A DNA stretch of 63,363 nucleotides from Actinomycetes bacterium (GTDB taxonomy: Bacteria > Actinomycetota > Acidimicrobiia > Acidimicrobiales > Bog-793): positions 1 through 63,363 of the forward strand of contig JAKCCH010000004.1 in the NCBI GenBank assembly GCA_021838945.1, given 5' to 3'. Below are positions 18,202 through 27,207 of this stretch, in pieces (the stretch's first letter is position 1; the number at the start of each line of letters is the position of its first letter). The translations under genes and the position numbers were made by a program. The notes beneath the pieces are model-generated. The model had not been told where the DNA came from. It did not search any database and saw nothing but the letters and a program-made list of their open reading frames with translations.

Positions 18202-18407
18202 GCCAGCGGGTGTCGCTCGACGACATCGAGTCGAAGATGCGAGAGATCGGCGGGAGCGCGCAGGCGACGGTGACCTCAGCCACCTCGACCCCGCCGATGA
18301 TCGCCGGGGGAGCGGTCGCCGGCGTGCTCGTGATCGCCGCCATCTACGTGCTCGGGAAGCGACGGGGCCGCAAGGAGGCCCCGATCCTCGAGATCCGCCG
18401 CATTTGA
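18198..18407 (+). CDS. Small single-TM hypothetical protein
   Basis: A 69-aa protein: a polar N-terminal helix (about residues 1-30), one hydrophobic segment around residues 34-52 (MIAGGAVAGVLVIAAIYVLG) and a short basic tail KRRGRK. It is translationally coupled to the preceding holin-like gene through an ATGA overlap, which supports it being real. Such small partners commonly follow Holin-X genes in actinobacteria, so the two may act together in the membrane. No function can be assigned. Confidence 0.7.
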   Translation: MSQRVSLDDIESKMREIGGSAQATVTSATSTPPMIAGGAVAGVLVIAAIYVLGKRRGRKEAPILEIRRI

Positions 18408-18447
18408 GACACGCCGCCTGGAGCGGGTCGGAGGCACCGGGGACGCC

Positions 18448-18741
18448 GTGGGAACGTTGATCGACCGCTTCACGAGGGCTGCCGTCCGAAAGGGCATCCG
18501 TCAGGGTCTGCTCGCCGGCGACGGCAAGTGGCTGGCGGCCGGCGCCGTGGCATGGCTCGTACGGTTCCTCATGAAGAAGAACGAGCCCGCGGTCGTGCTC
18601 GAGCAGCTGAAGGTGGGCGAGACGATCGTCGTCGCGAACATCGGTCCACAGCACGGGCGCGCTGCCCGTCGGGCTCGGCGCCGAGGCATCGCAGCAGCTG
18701 AGGCCGCCCCCGACGCCTCGGGCCGAGTGCCCGCTGAATGA
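18448..18741 (+). CDS. Hypothetical protein, third gene of small membrane cluster
   Basis: A 97-aa protein with GTG start. It has a basic N-terminus, a weakly hydrophobic stretch at about residues 28-42 (WLAAGAVAWLVRFLM) and a C-terminal Arg/Ala-rich tail (RAARRARRRGIAAAE). It follows the 69-aa gene by 40 bp and its TGA overlaps the trmI ATG. I do not recognise a family. It may be membrane-associated and nucleic-acid or lipid binding because of the basic tail, but that is only compositional. Confidence 0.6.
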   Translation: MGTLIDRFTRAAVRKGIRQGLLAGDGKWLAAGAVAWLVRFLMKKNEPAVVLEQLKVGETIVVANIGPQHGRAARRARRRGIAAAEAAPDASGRVPAE

Positions 18742-19682
18742 TGGCGCCGCCGGTGGGTGGCGGCGACGGAGAGGCGGCGAGCGGGTCAGGCGGCGAGGGG
18801 CCGGAGGGGCGCCCGTTTCTCGAGGGCGAGCGCGTGCTGCTGGTCGACCGCAAGGGGAGGCGCAACCTCGTCCGGCTCAAGTCGGGGCGTGCCTACCAGT
18901 CGCACTCCGGCGTCATCGAGCACGACCGCCTGATCGGGCTCCCCGAAGGAAGCGAGGTCGAGGCGCTCACGCGTGACTCCGACCGGCGCAACCCGGCGAA
19001 GTACCTCGCCATCCGCCCCACGCTGGCGGACGTCGTGCTCAACATGCCGCGAGGCGCTCAGGTGATCTATCCGAAGGATCTCGGGTCGATCCTCATCGCC
19101 GCCGACGTGTTCCCGGGCTGCCGTGTGCTCGAGGCAGGAGTCGGTTCGGGAGCGCTCTCGATGACGCTGCTCCGGGCAGGCGCTCTCGTGACGGGCTACG
19201 AGATGCGCGAGGACTTCGCCGAGCGGGCTCGCGAGAACGTGGCAGCTGCTCTTCCCAGAGAGCCGGCCCTGCCTCCCGAGGCGCCATTTCCGTCGGCCCG
19301 CTACGTGGTCGAGATCCGCGACGTCTACGACGGCATCGACGGTGTGTTCGACCGGGTCGTCCTCGACCTCCCCGAGCCCTGGCGTGTCGTCGGGCACGCC
19401 GAGGGCGCGCTCGTGCCGGGCGGGATCCTGTGTGCCTACCTTCCGTCGATCAACCAGACGGCGGAGTTGCGCGCCGCCCTCGCCCGGAGCCGCTTCGGCC
19501 TGCCGGAGACGTTCGAGACGTTGCGGCGCACCTGGCACATCGAGGGCCGCTCCGTGCGGCCGGACCTGCGCATGGTCGGGCACACGGGGTTCATCACCAC
19601 GAGCCGGCTGCTCGGCGAGCGGGTCTCGTTCAGACCTTCGGACGAGGCTCAGGATGAGGGCGCCGAGGGACCGGACGGGTGA
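18738..19682 (+). CDS. trmI: tRNA (adenine(58)-N1)-methyltransferase TrmI
   Basis: A 314-aa class I SAM methyltransferase that makes m1A58 in the T-loop of tRNAs. An N-terminal beta-barrel module (GERVLLVDRKGRRNLVRL) precedes the Rossmann domain. YPKDLGSILIAADVFPG is the family-specific loop and VLEAGVGSGALSMTL is motif I for SAM. RVVLDLPEPW corresponds to motif IV (DxPxPW). Its location just upstream of the proteasome genes matches mycobacterial gene order. Residues 1-25 are low-complexity Gly-rich. The start overlaps the upstream gene's stop. Confidence 0.93.
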   Translation: MMAPPVGGGDGEAASGSGGEGPEGRPFLEGERVLLVDRKGRRNLVRLKSGRAYQSHSGVIEHDRLIGLPEGSEVEALTRDSDRRNPAKYLAIRPTLADVVLNMPRGAQVIYPKDLGSILIAADVFPGCRVLEAGVGSGALSMTLLRAGALVTGYEMREDFAERARENVAAALPREPALPPEAPFPSARYVVEIRDVYDGIDGVFDRVVLDLPEPWRVVGHAEGALVPGGILCAYLPSINQTAELRAALARSRFGLPETFETLRRTWHIEGRSVRPDLRMVGHTGFITTSRLLGERVSFRPSDEAQDEGAEGPDG

Positions 19683-19719
19683 GAGCGGTGGATGACGTTC
19701 GACGCCAGCTGTTGAGCAG

Positions 19720-19734
19720 CGTCACTCGGTGACG
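19720..19734. terminator. Short perfect hairpin at the convergent trmI/ferredoxin ends
   Basis: CGTCAC-TCG-GTGACG forms a 6-bp stem with a three-base loop exactly over the ferredoxin stop codon. There is no T-run, so intrinsic termination is doubtful, but it is placed where two transcription units meet. Confidence 0.3.
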
Positions 19735-19958
19735 ATGAAGATGCACTCGCCGGGGCACTCCTCGGCGGCTTCGCCGACGGCATCTTCCAGGTCCGGTGCG
19801 ACGTCGGCCATCTGAGCCGAGCCCCCGGGATCCTTGAGGACGTTGTCGCCCTGCTTCACGTAGGCGAGGCCGTCGTCGAGCAGGGTGAAGACCGAGGGGC
19901 AGATCTCCTCACAGAGGCCGTCGCCTGTGCATAGGTCCTGGTCTATCCACACCTTCAT
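19722..19958 (-). CDS. Small ferredoxin with Asp-containing [4Fe-4S]-type motif
   Basis: A 78-aa electron carrier. The N-terminal motif CTGDGLCEEICPSVF has the C-x2-D-x2-C-x3-C-P arrangement seen in Pyrococcus furiosus ferredoxin, where an Asp replaces the second cysteine ligand of a single [4Fe-4S] cluster. The distal ligand is in EECPGECIF near residue 68. It lies antisense to its neighbours with its stop facing trmI. The start is supported by AAGGAG upstream. Possible partners are P450s, desaturases or oxidoreductases elsewhere; none is adjacent. Confidence 0.9.
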   Translation of the reverse strand: MKVWIDQDLCTGDGLCEEICPSVFTLLDDGLAYVKQGDNVLKDPGGSAQMADVAPDLEDAVGEAAEECPGECIFIVTE

Positions 19959-20074
19959 CGACCGAATCTCTCCTTCGACACTGCCGGGGAAGCATCCGCG
20001 AGCCGGGGGCGAGCAACTGGACGCGCTCTCGCCAGTCTATGGGAGGGCGCCCCCGATCCGCACTGACGTCGCCG

Positions 20075-20104
20075 AAGGTAACGACGACTTGCACGAGGTG
20101 TCAA
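20075..20104 (-). promoter_or_regulatory. Sigma70-type promoter for the ferredoxin gene
   Basis: On the minus strand a perfect TTGACA (20099-20104) is followed after 18 bp by TACCTT (20075-20080, TANNNT class). Transcription would start near 20068, giving a leader of about 110 nt to the ATG at 19958. It is the strongest -35/-10 pair in this intergenic region. Confidence 0.6.
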
Positions 20105-20243
20105 AAATATCGGGCACAAACCGACCGCCCGCCCGACACGGCGGAGGACGCCTCGAGACGTGCCGCCGGCCGGGGGTGGCCGGTGTAGGGTCCGAAACAG
20201 CGGAGAAATCAGGTCCGGATCCGCTGAGGAGGTGACCGCGACG

Positions 20244-22013
20244 ATGGGAATTCCCCGGGATCCGGCTGCACGAGGCTCGGGGGCCGACGCCGACAACGAG
20301 GAGCTCAGGCGCCGCATCGAGCAGGCCGAGGAGGAGATCGTTGAGCTACGGCGGCGGCTGCAGGAGGCTCCGCAGCGCGTGCGCGCCCTCGAGGAGCGGC
20401 TCCTCGAGGCCAAGGGCCAGCTCAGCCATGCCGCCTCACAGAACGAGAAGCTGACCTTCACCCTGCAGCAGGCGAAAGAGCACATCGCCTCGCTCCGTGA
20501 CGAGGTGGACAAGCTGACGCAGCCTCCCGCCGCCTACGGCACGTACCTCGGTGTGAACGACGACGGCACCGTGGACGTCTTCGCGAGCGGCCGGAAGATG
20601 CGCGTCGCCCTCCACCCGGACATCACCTTGGAGGAGCTGCGCAAGGGGCAGGAAGTCGTCCTCAACGAGTCGCTCAACGTGGTGCTGGCCCGCGACCCCG
20701 ACCAGGGTGGCGAGGTCGTCACGATCGCGGAGATGTTGGAGGACGGGAAGCGGGCGCTCTGCGTCGGTCGCGCCGACGAGGAGCGAGTGTCGGAGATCTC
20801 CGAGTACCTCGCAGGCGTGCGGCTGCGCGCCGGCGACTCCGTCCTCATGGACCCTCGCACCGGCCTCCTGCTCGAGAAGCTGCCGCGGCCGGAGATGGAA
20901 GAGGTCGTCCTCGAAGAGGTCCCCGACGTGAGCTACGCCGACATCGGTGGTCTCGACGACCAGATCGAAGCGATCACCGATGCCGTGGAGCTGCCCTACA
21001 TGTACCGGGAGCTCTTCTCGGAGTACAGGCTCCCGGCGCCGAAGGGAATCCTGCTGTACGGCCCGCCTGGGTGTGGCAAGACGCTCATCGCGAAGGCCGT
21101 TGCGAACTCGCTCGCGAAGAAGGTCTCGGAGCGGACCGGGAACTCGAACACGCGCAGCTACTTCCTCAACATCAAGGGACCGGAGCTGCTCAACAAGTAC
21201 GTCGGCGAGACCGAGCGCCAGATCCGGCTCGTCTTCCAGCGGGCGAGGGAGAAGGCCGAGGAGGGTGTCCCGGTCATCGTCTTCTTCGACGAGATGGACT
21301 CGCTCTTCCGAACCCGCGGGACCGGGATCAGCTCGGACATGGAGTCGACGATCGTCCCGCAGCTGCTCGCCGAGATCGACGGCGTCGAGACGCTCCGCAA
21401 CGTCATCGTGATCGGTGCCTCCAACCGGGAGGACCTGATCGACCCGGCGATCCTGCGGCCGGGACGGCTCGACGTGAAGATCAAGATCGAGCGCCCGGAC
21501 GAGCACGCCGCCGGGCAGATCTTCGCCCGCTACCTGACAGCGGAGCTGCCCCTCGACTCCTCCGATGTCTCGACACTCGGCGGCGGCGATCCTGACAAGG
21601 CCGTGAAGGTGATGATCGAGCGGACGGTGACCGAGATGTACCGGGCGGACCAGGACAACCGGTTCCTCGAGGTCACGTACCAGAACGGGGACAAGGAGAT
21701 CCTGTACTTCAAGGACTTCTCGTCGGGAGCGATGATCGAGAACATCGTGCGTCGCGCGAAGAAGCTCGCGATCAAGCGGGCCATCGCGGCGGGGGAGCGG
21801 GGGATCCGGGTGGCCGACCTCGCGGCCTCGATCAAGCAGGAGTACAAGGAGAACGAGGACCTCCCGAACACGACGAACCCGGACGACTGGGCGAAGATCT
21901 CGGGGAAGAAGGGCGAGCGGATCGTCTACGTCCGCACCCTCATCGGCCAGGGCGAGGAGGAGCCGCAGGGAGGGCGGGCGATCGAGCGGGTGGGCACGGG
22001 CCAGTACCTGTGA
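20244..22013 (+). CDS. mpa: Proteasome-associated AAA+ ATPase (ARC/Mpa)
   Basis: A 589-aa ring ATPase that captures pupylated proteins and feeds them into the 20S proteasome. Residues ~17-93 form the N-terminal coiled coil that binds Pup. Two OB-fold subdomains follow (~95-240), then the AAA module with GPPGCGKT (Walker A) and VIVFFDEMD (Walker B). The protein ends in GQYL, the penultimate-Tyr tail that docks on the proteasome alpha ring. I chose the ATG at 20244 because AGGAGGTGA lies about 10 bp upstream. A TGTAGGGT box near 20190 is a candidate promoter. Confidence 0.96.
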   Translation: MGIPRDPAARGSGADADNEELRRRIEQAEEEIVELRRRLQEAPQRVRALEERLLEAKGQLSHAASQNEKLTFTLQQAKEHIASLRDEVDKLTQPPAAYGTYLGVNDDGTVDVFASGRKMRVALHPDITLEELRKGQEVVLNESLNVVLARDPDQGGEVVTIAEMLEDGKRALCVGRADEERVSEISEYLAGVRLRAGDSVLMDPRTGLLLEKLPRPEMEEVVLEEVPDVSYADIGGLDDQIEAITDAVELPYMYRELFSEYRLPAPKGILLYGPPGCGKTLIAKAVANSLAKKVSERTGNSNTRSYFLNIKGPELLNKYVGETERQIRLVFQRAREKAEEGVPVIVFFDEMDSLFRTRGTGISSDMESTIVPQLLAEIDGVETLRNVIVIGASNREDLIDPAILRPGRLDVKIKIERPDEHAAGQIFARYLTAELPLDSSDVSTLGGGDPDKAVKVMIERTVTEMYRADQDNRFLEVTYQNGDKEILYFKDFSSGAMIENIVRRAKKLAIKRAIAAGERGIRVADLAASIKQEYKENEDLPNTTNPDDWAKISGKKGERIVYVRTLIGQGEEEPQGGRAIERVGTGQYL

Positions 22014-22089
22014 GCCGCCTGCGGAGAGGATGACAGGCCCGAACGACCGATGCGGCATCGCGCGCCGCGAGGTGGGGTAGCGTCCGATC

Positions 22090-23580
22090 GTGGCCATCCC
22101 GAAGGTCTGCGGTATCGAGACCGAGTACGGCGTGCACGTCGTGTCGTCGAGCGAGATGAGCCCGACGACGGCCTCCTCCCTCCTCATCAACTCCTACGTG
22201 GCACGCCTCGAACGGCGCGTGGGCTGGGATTTCGAGGACGAGTCGCCCGGCCGTGACGCACGCGGGTTCGCGCGCGAAGGCGCCATGCCGCCGGAGATCG
22301 AGACCCACCTCGTGAACGCAGTCCTCACTAACGGCGCCCGCTACTACGTCGACCACGCCCACCCCGAGTACTCCACCCCCGAGTGCTCGAACCCGCTCGA
22401 GCTCGTGTGTCACGACCGCGCCGGCGAGGTGATCCTCGCGCGGTCGATGGACGCCGCCCGCCGCCTCCTTCCTCCCGGGGAGGAGATCGTGGTGTACAAG
22501 CACAACTCGGACGGCAAGGGGAACTCCTACGGATGCCACGAGAACTACCTCGTCGACCGGGCCGTGCCCTTCTCGCGCATCGTGCAACGGCTCACACCTC
22601 ACTTCGTGAGCCGGCAGGTGTACACGGGAGCCGGCAAGATCGGCCAGGAGAACTCCGACACGCCGCACCCCGTGCCGTTCCAGCTGAGCCAGCGCTCGGA
22701 CTTCTTCGAGGAGGAAGTGGGGCTGGAGACGACCCTGAAGCGCCCGATCATCAACACGCGCGACGAACCGCATGCCGATCCGCAGAAGTACCGGCGACTC
22801 CACGTGATCGTGGGGGATGCCAACCTCGCGGAGGTGGCGACCTTCCTCAAGGTCGGCGCGACGGCGATCGTGCTCGCGATGATCGAGGACGAGTTCGACG
22901 CGGGCCGCGATCTCACCCTCGCCAACCCGGTCGCCGCCATCCGAGCGGTGTCGCACGACCCGGGCTTGCACGCCCTGGTGGAGCTCGCCGACGGGGAGCG
23001 GCTGACCGCACTCGAGCTCCAGTGGGAGCTGCTCGCTCTCGCGCGCAAGTACGCGGAGGATCGCGGGCTCGCCGTGCTCGGGGACGAGGAGGTCGGCCGC
23101 ATGGTCGTCGAGCGCTGGGAACAGGTGCTGACGGCGCTCGAGACGGACCCGGCCTCGCTCGCCGGCCAGCTCGACTGGGTGGCGAAGCTCCGGATCATCG
23201 ACGGCTACCGGGAGCGGCACGGGCTCGAGTGGACGGACCACCGCCTGGCCGCCATCGACCTGCAGTACCACGACATGCGGCCGTCGAAGTCCCTCTTCGA
23301 CAAGCTGCAGATGGAGCGTCTGGTCGATCCTGCCGACGTGGAGCGGGCGGTGACGGAGCCGCCCACGACCACTCGCGCCTACTTCCGCGGCCGTTGCCTC
23401 GCCCTGTTCGCGAAGTCGATCGTGGCTGCGAACTGGGACTCGGTGGTCTTCGACGTGGGTGCGGATCCTCTCCGGCGGGTACCGATGATGGAACCCCTCA
23501 GGGGAACAGCGGCGCACGTCGATACGTTGTTGGAGGGATGTGAGAGCCCGGCTGAGCTCGTCGAGCGGCTTGGCTCCTAG
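22090..23580 (+). CDS. dop: Depupylase/Pup deamidase Dop
   Basis: A 496-aa member of the Pup-ligase/glutamine-synthetase-like fold. It removes Pup from substrates and, where Pup ends in Gln, deamidates it. The N-terminus GIETEYGV carries the metal/ATP-binding glutamate; [17 protein letters not shown] and [10 protein letters not shown] are shared with PafA. The insertion near residues 40-75 corresponds to the Dop loop, which separates it from PafA. The GTG at 22090 is six bases after a TAGCGT box, so the mRNA is probably leaderless. Because Pup here already ends in Glu, depupylation is probably its main job. Confidence 0.95.
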   Translation: MAIPKVCGIETEYGVHVVSSSEMSPTTASSLLINSYVARLERRVGWDFEDESPGRDARGFAREGAMPPEIETHLVNAVLTNGARYYVDHAHPEYSTPECSNPLELVCHDRAGEVILARSMDAARRLLPPGEEIVVYKHNSDGKGNSYGCHENYLVDRAVPFSRIVQRLTPHFVSRQVYTGAGKIGQENSDTPHPVPFQLSQRSDFFEEEVGLETTLKRPIINTRDEPHADPQKYRRLHVIVGDANLAEVATFLKVGATAIVLAMIEDEFDAGRDLTLANPVAAIRAVSHDPGLHALVELADGERLTALELQWELLALARKYAEDRGLAVLGDEEVGRMVVERWEQVLTALETDPASLAGQLDWVAKLRIIDGYRERHGLEWTDHRLAAIDLQYHDMRPSKSLFDKLQMERLVDPADVERAVTEPPTTTRAYFRGRCLALFAKSIVAANWDSVVFDVGADPLRRVPMMEPLRGTAAHVDTLLEGCESPAELVERLGS

Positions 23581-23588
23581 GAGACGAC

Positions 23589-23789
23589 ATGGCTGAACGT
23601 GAACAGAAGCGGCGCCCGGCACCGAGCCGGGAGACGGAGACGATCGAGGAGGACGAGGCCGCAGCGTCCACCGAGCGGGGGGAGAAGCTGAAGGCGGAGA
23701 TCGACGACCTCCTCGACGAGATCGACGAGGTCCTCGAGGACAACGCCGAGGAGTTCGTCCGCAACTACGTGCAAAAGGGCGGAGAGTAG
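23589..23789 (+). CDS. pup: Prokaryotic ubiquitin-like protein Pup
   Basis: A 66-aa intrinsically disordered, acidic modifier that is attached to lysines of target proteins. The C-terminal half (LKAEIDDLLDEIDEVLED) is the helix-forming segment that docks to Mpa. The protein ends in Gly-Gly-Glu, encoded by GGC GGA GAG before TAG. A C-terminal Glu is ligation-ready, unlike the Gly-Gly-Gln of mycobacteria, which needs Dop deamidation. It sits eight bases after dop and 26 bp before prcB. Confidence 0.96.
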   Translation: MAEREQKRRPAPSRETETIEEDEAAASTERGEKLKAEIDDLLDEIDEVLEDNAEEFVRNYVQKGGE

Positions 23790-23815
23790 GCGGCCGCGCA
23801 GTAGCCTGCGGGCCG

Positions 23816-24703
23816 ATGACGCTGCCCTTCTTCTCGCCCGGGCAGGACCCGGGCTCCAGCTTCTCGGAGCTGATCCGGCGACTGCAGGTGTCCGGGCAGC
23901 TTCCAGCCAGCGCGCCGGCCGTCCAGCCCGGTGGCGCGGGCGCGAGCGTCCAGGGGCTGTCGCCGCCGGACGGGCTGAGGGGCGTGGTGCACGGCACGAC
24001 CATCGCGGCGCTGCGCTTCCAAGGCGGCATCGTCATGGCCGGAGACCGACGGGCGACCGAAGGCCACGCCATCGCCCATCGCGGGATCGAGAAGGTCTTC
24101 CCGGCCGACCGGCACTCCGCAGTCGGCATCGCCGGTGCCGCCGGGCCGGCCATCGAGATGGTGCGCCTCTTCCAGACCCAGCTCGAGCACTACGAGAAGG
24201 TCGAGGGCTCCACCCTCAGCCTGGAGGGCAAGGCGAACCAGCTCGCTCAGATGGTCAGGGCGAACCTGCCGCTCGCGATGGAGGGCATCGCCGTCGTGCC
24301 CCTTTTCGGTGGCTACGACCAGCGTCGCCGCTCCGGTCGGCTCTTCTCCTTCGACCTCGTCGGCGGCCGCTACGAAGAGCTCGAGTTCTATGCCACCGGC
24401 TCGGGTGGCCGCGACGCCCGGAACACGATCAAGCTCGGTTTCTCGCCCGAGCTCGCCGAGGACGAGGCCGTCGAGCTCCTCGTGAAGGCGCTCTACCAGG
24501 CCGCTGACGAGGACTCGGCCACGGGCGGGCCGGACCCGCTCCGGGGGATCTACCCGGTCGTGGCCGTGGTCGACGAGCACGGGTACCGCAGGTTGGAGGA
24601 CGAGGATGTGGCGGAGCGCTTCGCCGCCCTCGTCGACAGCCTGCGGCGGCCCCTACCGAATGGACCGGCCACGCCCGGTGTGGAAGGGGTGGACGCGCCA
24701 TGA
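23816..24703 (+). CDS. prcB: 20S proteasome beta subunit PrcB
   Basis: A 295-aa catalytic subunit made as a precursor. A propeptide of about 60 residues ends at VVHG, and Thr61 of TTIAALRF becomes the N-terminal nucleophile after autoprocessing. MAGDRRAT contains the conserved Asp region and the Lys equivalent lies in HRGIEKVF. YATGSGGRDARNTI is near the C-terminal active-site Ser/Asp cluster. ATG at 23816 is eight bases after TAGCCT, suggesting its own leaderless promoter inside the locus. It overlaps prcA by four bases. Confidence 0.96.
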   Translation: MTLPFFSPGQDPGSSFSELIRRLQVSGQLPASAPAVQPGGAGASVQGLSPPDGLRGVVHGTTIAALRFQGGIVMAGDRRATEGHAIAHRGIEKVFPADRHSAVGIAGAAGPAIEMVRLFQTQLEHYEKVEGSTLSLEGKANQLAQMVRANLPLAMEGIAVVPLFGGYDQRRRSGRLFSFDLVGGRYEELEFYATGSGGRDARNTIKLGFSPELAEDEAVELLVKALYQAADEDSATGGPDPLRGIYPVVAVVDEHGYRRLEDEDVAERFAALVDSLRRPLPNGPATPGVEGVDAP

Positions 24704-25416
24704 GCATGCCGTTCTACGTGGCGCCCGAGCAGGTCATGAAGGACCGGGCGGAGTACGCCCAGAAGGGCATCGCCCGCGGCCGGGCTCTCGTGGCCGCCTG
24801 CTACGAACGCGGCGTCCTCATCGTCGCCGAGAACCCCTCGAAGACACTGCACAAGATCAGCGAGATCTACGACCGGGTCGCGTTCGCCGGGGTCGGCAAG
24901 TACAACGAGTTCGACCAGCTGCGCGTCGCCGGCGTCCGGCACGCGGACACGAAGGGCTACTCGTACTCACGCGAGGACGTCGACGCGCGCTCCCTCGCCA
25001 ACTTGTACGCCCAGTACCTCGGCCAGGTGTTCACCCACGAGATGAAACCGCTCGAAGTCGAGATCCTCGTGGCGGAGCTGGACCCGGCCGGGTCCGCGCA
25101 CCAGCTGTACCACATCGCCTACGACGGCACGGTTGTCGACGAGGTCGGCTTCGCATGCCTCGGCGGTGACGCTGACACGATCACCACCCGCCTCAGCTCC
25201 TCCTATCAGGAAGGCTGGACGATGCAGGAGGCGCTCGTGAATTGCGTGGCGGCGCTGGCAGGTCCCGAGCGCGGCCTCGGACCGGGAGATCTCGAAGTTG
25301 CCGTGCTCGAGCAGGGGCAGGACCGCCGCTCGTTCCGGCGCCTCCAGAACGGGGATCTCGAGGAGATGCTCGGACCAAGCGGCGAGGCGACGGCGAGCGG
25401 CGACCTCACCCCGTGA
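24700..25416 (+). CDS. prcA: 20S proteasome alpha subunit PrcA
   Basis: A 238-aa structural subunit forming the outer rings and gate of the proteasome. The N-terminal MPFYVAPEQVMKDRAEYAQ is the gating segment plus H0 helix typical of actinobacterial alpha subunits. There is no propeptide or catalytic Thr. The start is ATGA-coupled to prcB. The C-terminal ~20 residues are low-complexity and vary between species. Its end overlaps the convergent DUF2007-like gene by 11 bp. Confidence 0.95.
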   Translation: MSMPFYVAPEQVMKDRAEYAQKGIARGRALVAACYERGVLIVAENPSKTLHKISEIYDRVAFAGVGKYNEFDQLRVAGVRHADTKGYSYSREDVDARSLANLYAQYLGQVFTHEMKPLEVEILVAELDPAGSAHQLYHIAYDGTVVDEVGFACLGGDADTITTRLSSSYQEGWTMQEALVNCVAALAGPERGLGPGDLEVAVLEQGQDRRSFRRLQNGDLEEMLGPSGEATASGDLTP

Positions 25417-25801
25417 TGGCGACGACGCCGACCACGAGCAGGGCGATCACGACCACGAGTGCGACGGCTGCGCCGAGCCAGCTCGTGTGTCTGGCGTAGC
25501 GCACGTCGAGGTCGACGGCTTCGACGACGAGCGTCCCGAGCGACTCGCCCGCCAGCTCGGCTTCCACGAGGTCCACGTCGACGGCGGCGTCGACAGCGTC
25601 GGCGAGCAGGATCTCCCGGCTCAGTGCGAGCTGGTCTTCGCTCACGTAGACGTCCACCGCCCCCTGCAGGGGATAGGGACCGTCCGAGACTCCGCGCAGC
25701 TCGACGAGGATGCCTTCGGCGCCGAGCCGTGCCGCGACGACACGCCCGTGGAACGAGCCCTGCACCGTCGTCAGGTGTCTCATGTGACCGGTGGGTGGCA
25801 T
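25406..25801 (-). CDS. Tail-anchored DUF2007-like protein inserted in the proteasome locus
   Basis: A 131-aa protein with a soluble N-terminal domain and one C-terminal membrane helix (about residues 107-129, [20 protein letters not shown]). The soluble part, with [17 protein letters not shown] and [17 protein letters not shown], has the layout of DUF2007 putative signal-transducing domains. I chose the ATG at 25801 because TAGCCT lies eight bases upstream; ATG 25783 is an alternative. It is antisense to the proteasome genes and shares overlapping -10 boxes with pafA. Function unknown; family assignment is tentative. Confidence 0.65.
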   Translation of the reverse strand: MPPTGHMRHLTTVQGSFHGRVVAARLGAEGILVELRGVSDGPYPLQGAVDVYVSEDQLALSREILLADAVDAAVDVDLVEAELAGESLGTLVVEAVDLDVRYARHTSWLGAAVALVVVIALLVVGVVAITG

Positions 25802-25809
25802 CCGCCCCG

Positions 25810-25819
25810 AGGCTACCGT
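25810..25819. promoter_or_regulatory. Overlapping divergent -10 boxes for pafA and the DUF2007-like gene
   Basis: TACCGT (25814-25819, plus strand) ends eight bases before the pafA ATG. TAGCCT (25815-25810, minus strand) ends eight bases before the ATG at 25801. The two boxes share a TA step, so one AT pair could serve two back-to-back leaderless promoters. Confidence 0.55.
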
Positions 25820-25827
25820 TGAACTCG

Positions 25828-27186
25828 ATGGAGCGCCGGATATTCGGCCTGGAGAACGAGTACGGCGTGACATGCACGCTTCGCGGGCAGCGGCGCCTCA
25901 GCCCGGACGAGGTGGCACGGTACCTGTTCCGGCGCGTCGTGAGCTGGGGACGGTCGAGCAACGTCTTCCTCGAGAACGGTGCCCGGCTCTACCTCGACGT
26001 AGGGAGCCATCCCGAATACGCGACTCCCGAGTGCGACTCCATCGAGGACCTCGTCGCCCACGACAAGGCAGGGGAGCGGATCCTCGAGAGCCTCGTTCGC
26101 TCCGCCGAGGCGCGCCTTCGCGACGAGGGGATACGCGGCGTCGTCTACCTGTTCAAGAACAACACGGACTCGGCCGGCAACTCTTACGGCTGCCACGAGA
26201 ACTACCTCACGAGCCGCCGCGACGACTTCTCGCACTATGCCCAGGTGCTGATCCCCTTCTTCGTCTCGCGGCAGATCTACGCGGGCGCCGGGAAGATCCT
26301 CCAGACGGCTCGCGGGGCGATGTTCTGCCTCTCGCAGCGAGCCGAGCACATCTGGGAGGGCGTCTCCTCGGCGACGACGCGGAGCCGCCCGATCATCAAC
26401 ACACGCGACGAGCCCCATGCCGATGCTGAGCGCTTCCGCCGGTTGCACGTGATCGTGGGTGACTCGAACATGAGCGAGTACGCCACGTTCCTCAAGGTCG
26501 GGGCGACGAGCATCCTGCTCCGGATGCTCGAGGAGCCTGGCGTCGTCTTGCGCGACCTCACGCTCGAGGATCCGATCCGAGCGATCCGGGAGATCAGCCA
26601 CGACATCACCTGTCGCCGGCCTGTGCGGCTCGCGAACGGGCGGGAGGCGAGCGCGCTCGACATCCAGAAGGAGTACCTGGGGCGCGCGATCCGCTACGAC
26701 GAGCAGCGGGGCCTCCCGCCACTCGAGCACCGCGCCCTCGAGATGTGGCAGCACTGCGTCGAGGGCATCGAGAAGGACCCGCTCAGCCTCGACCGCGAGT
26801 GCGACTGGGTCATCAAGCACCGCCTCGTCGAGGCGTTCCGGCAGCGCCACCAGCTCGCGCTCGGACACCCGCGGGTCGCGCTCCTCGATCTCCAGTACCA
26901 CGACGTCGACCGGCGCCGCGGCGTCTTCTACCTGATGCAGGCGCGCGACCAGGTTGATCGCGTGACGGACGACGACACCATCGAGCGGGCGATGGAGCAC
27001 CCGCCCGAGACGACTCGGGCACGGCTTCGCGGCGAGTTCATCCGCCGGGCGAAAGAGCGCCGGCGGGATTTCACCGTCGACTGGGTGCACCTCAAGCTGA
27101 ACGACCAGACGCAGCGGACCGTGTTGCTGAAGGACCCCTTCCGATCGCACGACGAGCGCGTCGAGCGCCTCATCGACGCGATCTGA
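25828..27186 (+). CDS. pafA: Pup-protein ligase PafA
   Basis: A 452-aa ligase that phosphorylates the Pup C-terminal glutamate with ATP and joins it to substrate lysines. FGLENEYGV is the N-terminal catalytic/metal motif; [17 protein letters not shown] and [11 protein letters not shown] are the conserved nucleotide-site segments. It lacks the loop found in Dop. ATG at 25828 is fixed by homology and a TACCGT box eight bases upstream; the frame is open further upstream but there is no support for using it. tatA follows after 21 bp, leaving no room for pafB/pafC. Confidence 0.95.
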   Translation: MERRIFGLENEYGVTCTLRGQRRLSPDEVARYLFRRVVSWGRSSNVFLENGARLYLDVGSHPEYATPECDSIEDLVAHDKAGERILESLVRSAEARLRDEGIRGVVYLFKNNTDSAGNSYGCHENYLTSRRDDFSHYAQVLIPFFVSRQIYAGAGKILQTARGAMFCLSQRAEHIWEGVSSATTRSRPIINTRDEPHADAERFRRLHVIVGDSNMSEYATFLKVGATSILLRMLEEPGVVLRDLTLEDPIRAIREISHDITCRRPVRLANGREASALDIQKEYLGRAIRYDEQRGLPPLEHRALEMWQHCVEGIEKDPLSLDRECDWVIKHRLVEAFRQRHQLALGHPRVALLDLQYHDVDRRRGVFYLMQARDQVDRVTDDDTIERAMEHPPETTRARLRGEFIRRAKERRRDFTVDWVHLKLNDQTQRTVLLKDPFRSHDERVERLIDAI

Positions 27187-27207
27187 GCGTCTGTAGACTG
27201 ATCGGCC

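Noticed and set aside
17872..18741. Prophage lysis cassette suggested by the holin-like protein
   Set aside because: No endolysin, structural or integrase genes; family members are common chromosomal genes in actinobacteria.
25459..25827. PafA N-terminal extension of 123 residues
   Set aside because: Arg-rich and not part of the family; the ATG at 25828 begins at the conserved ENEYGV region and has promoter support.
27187..27207. Hidden pafB/pafC remnants
   Set aside because: Only 21 bases separate pafA and tatB, so no coding remnant can exist there.
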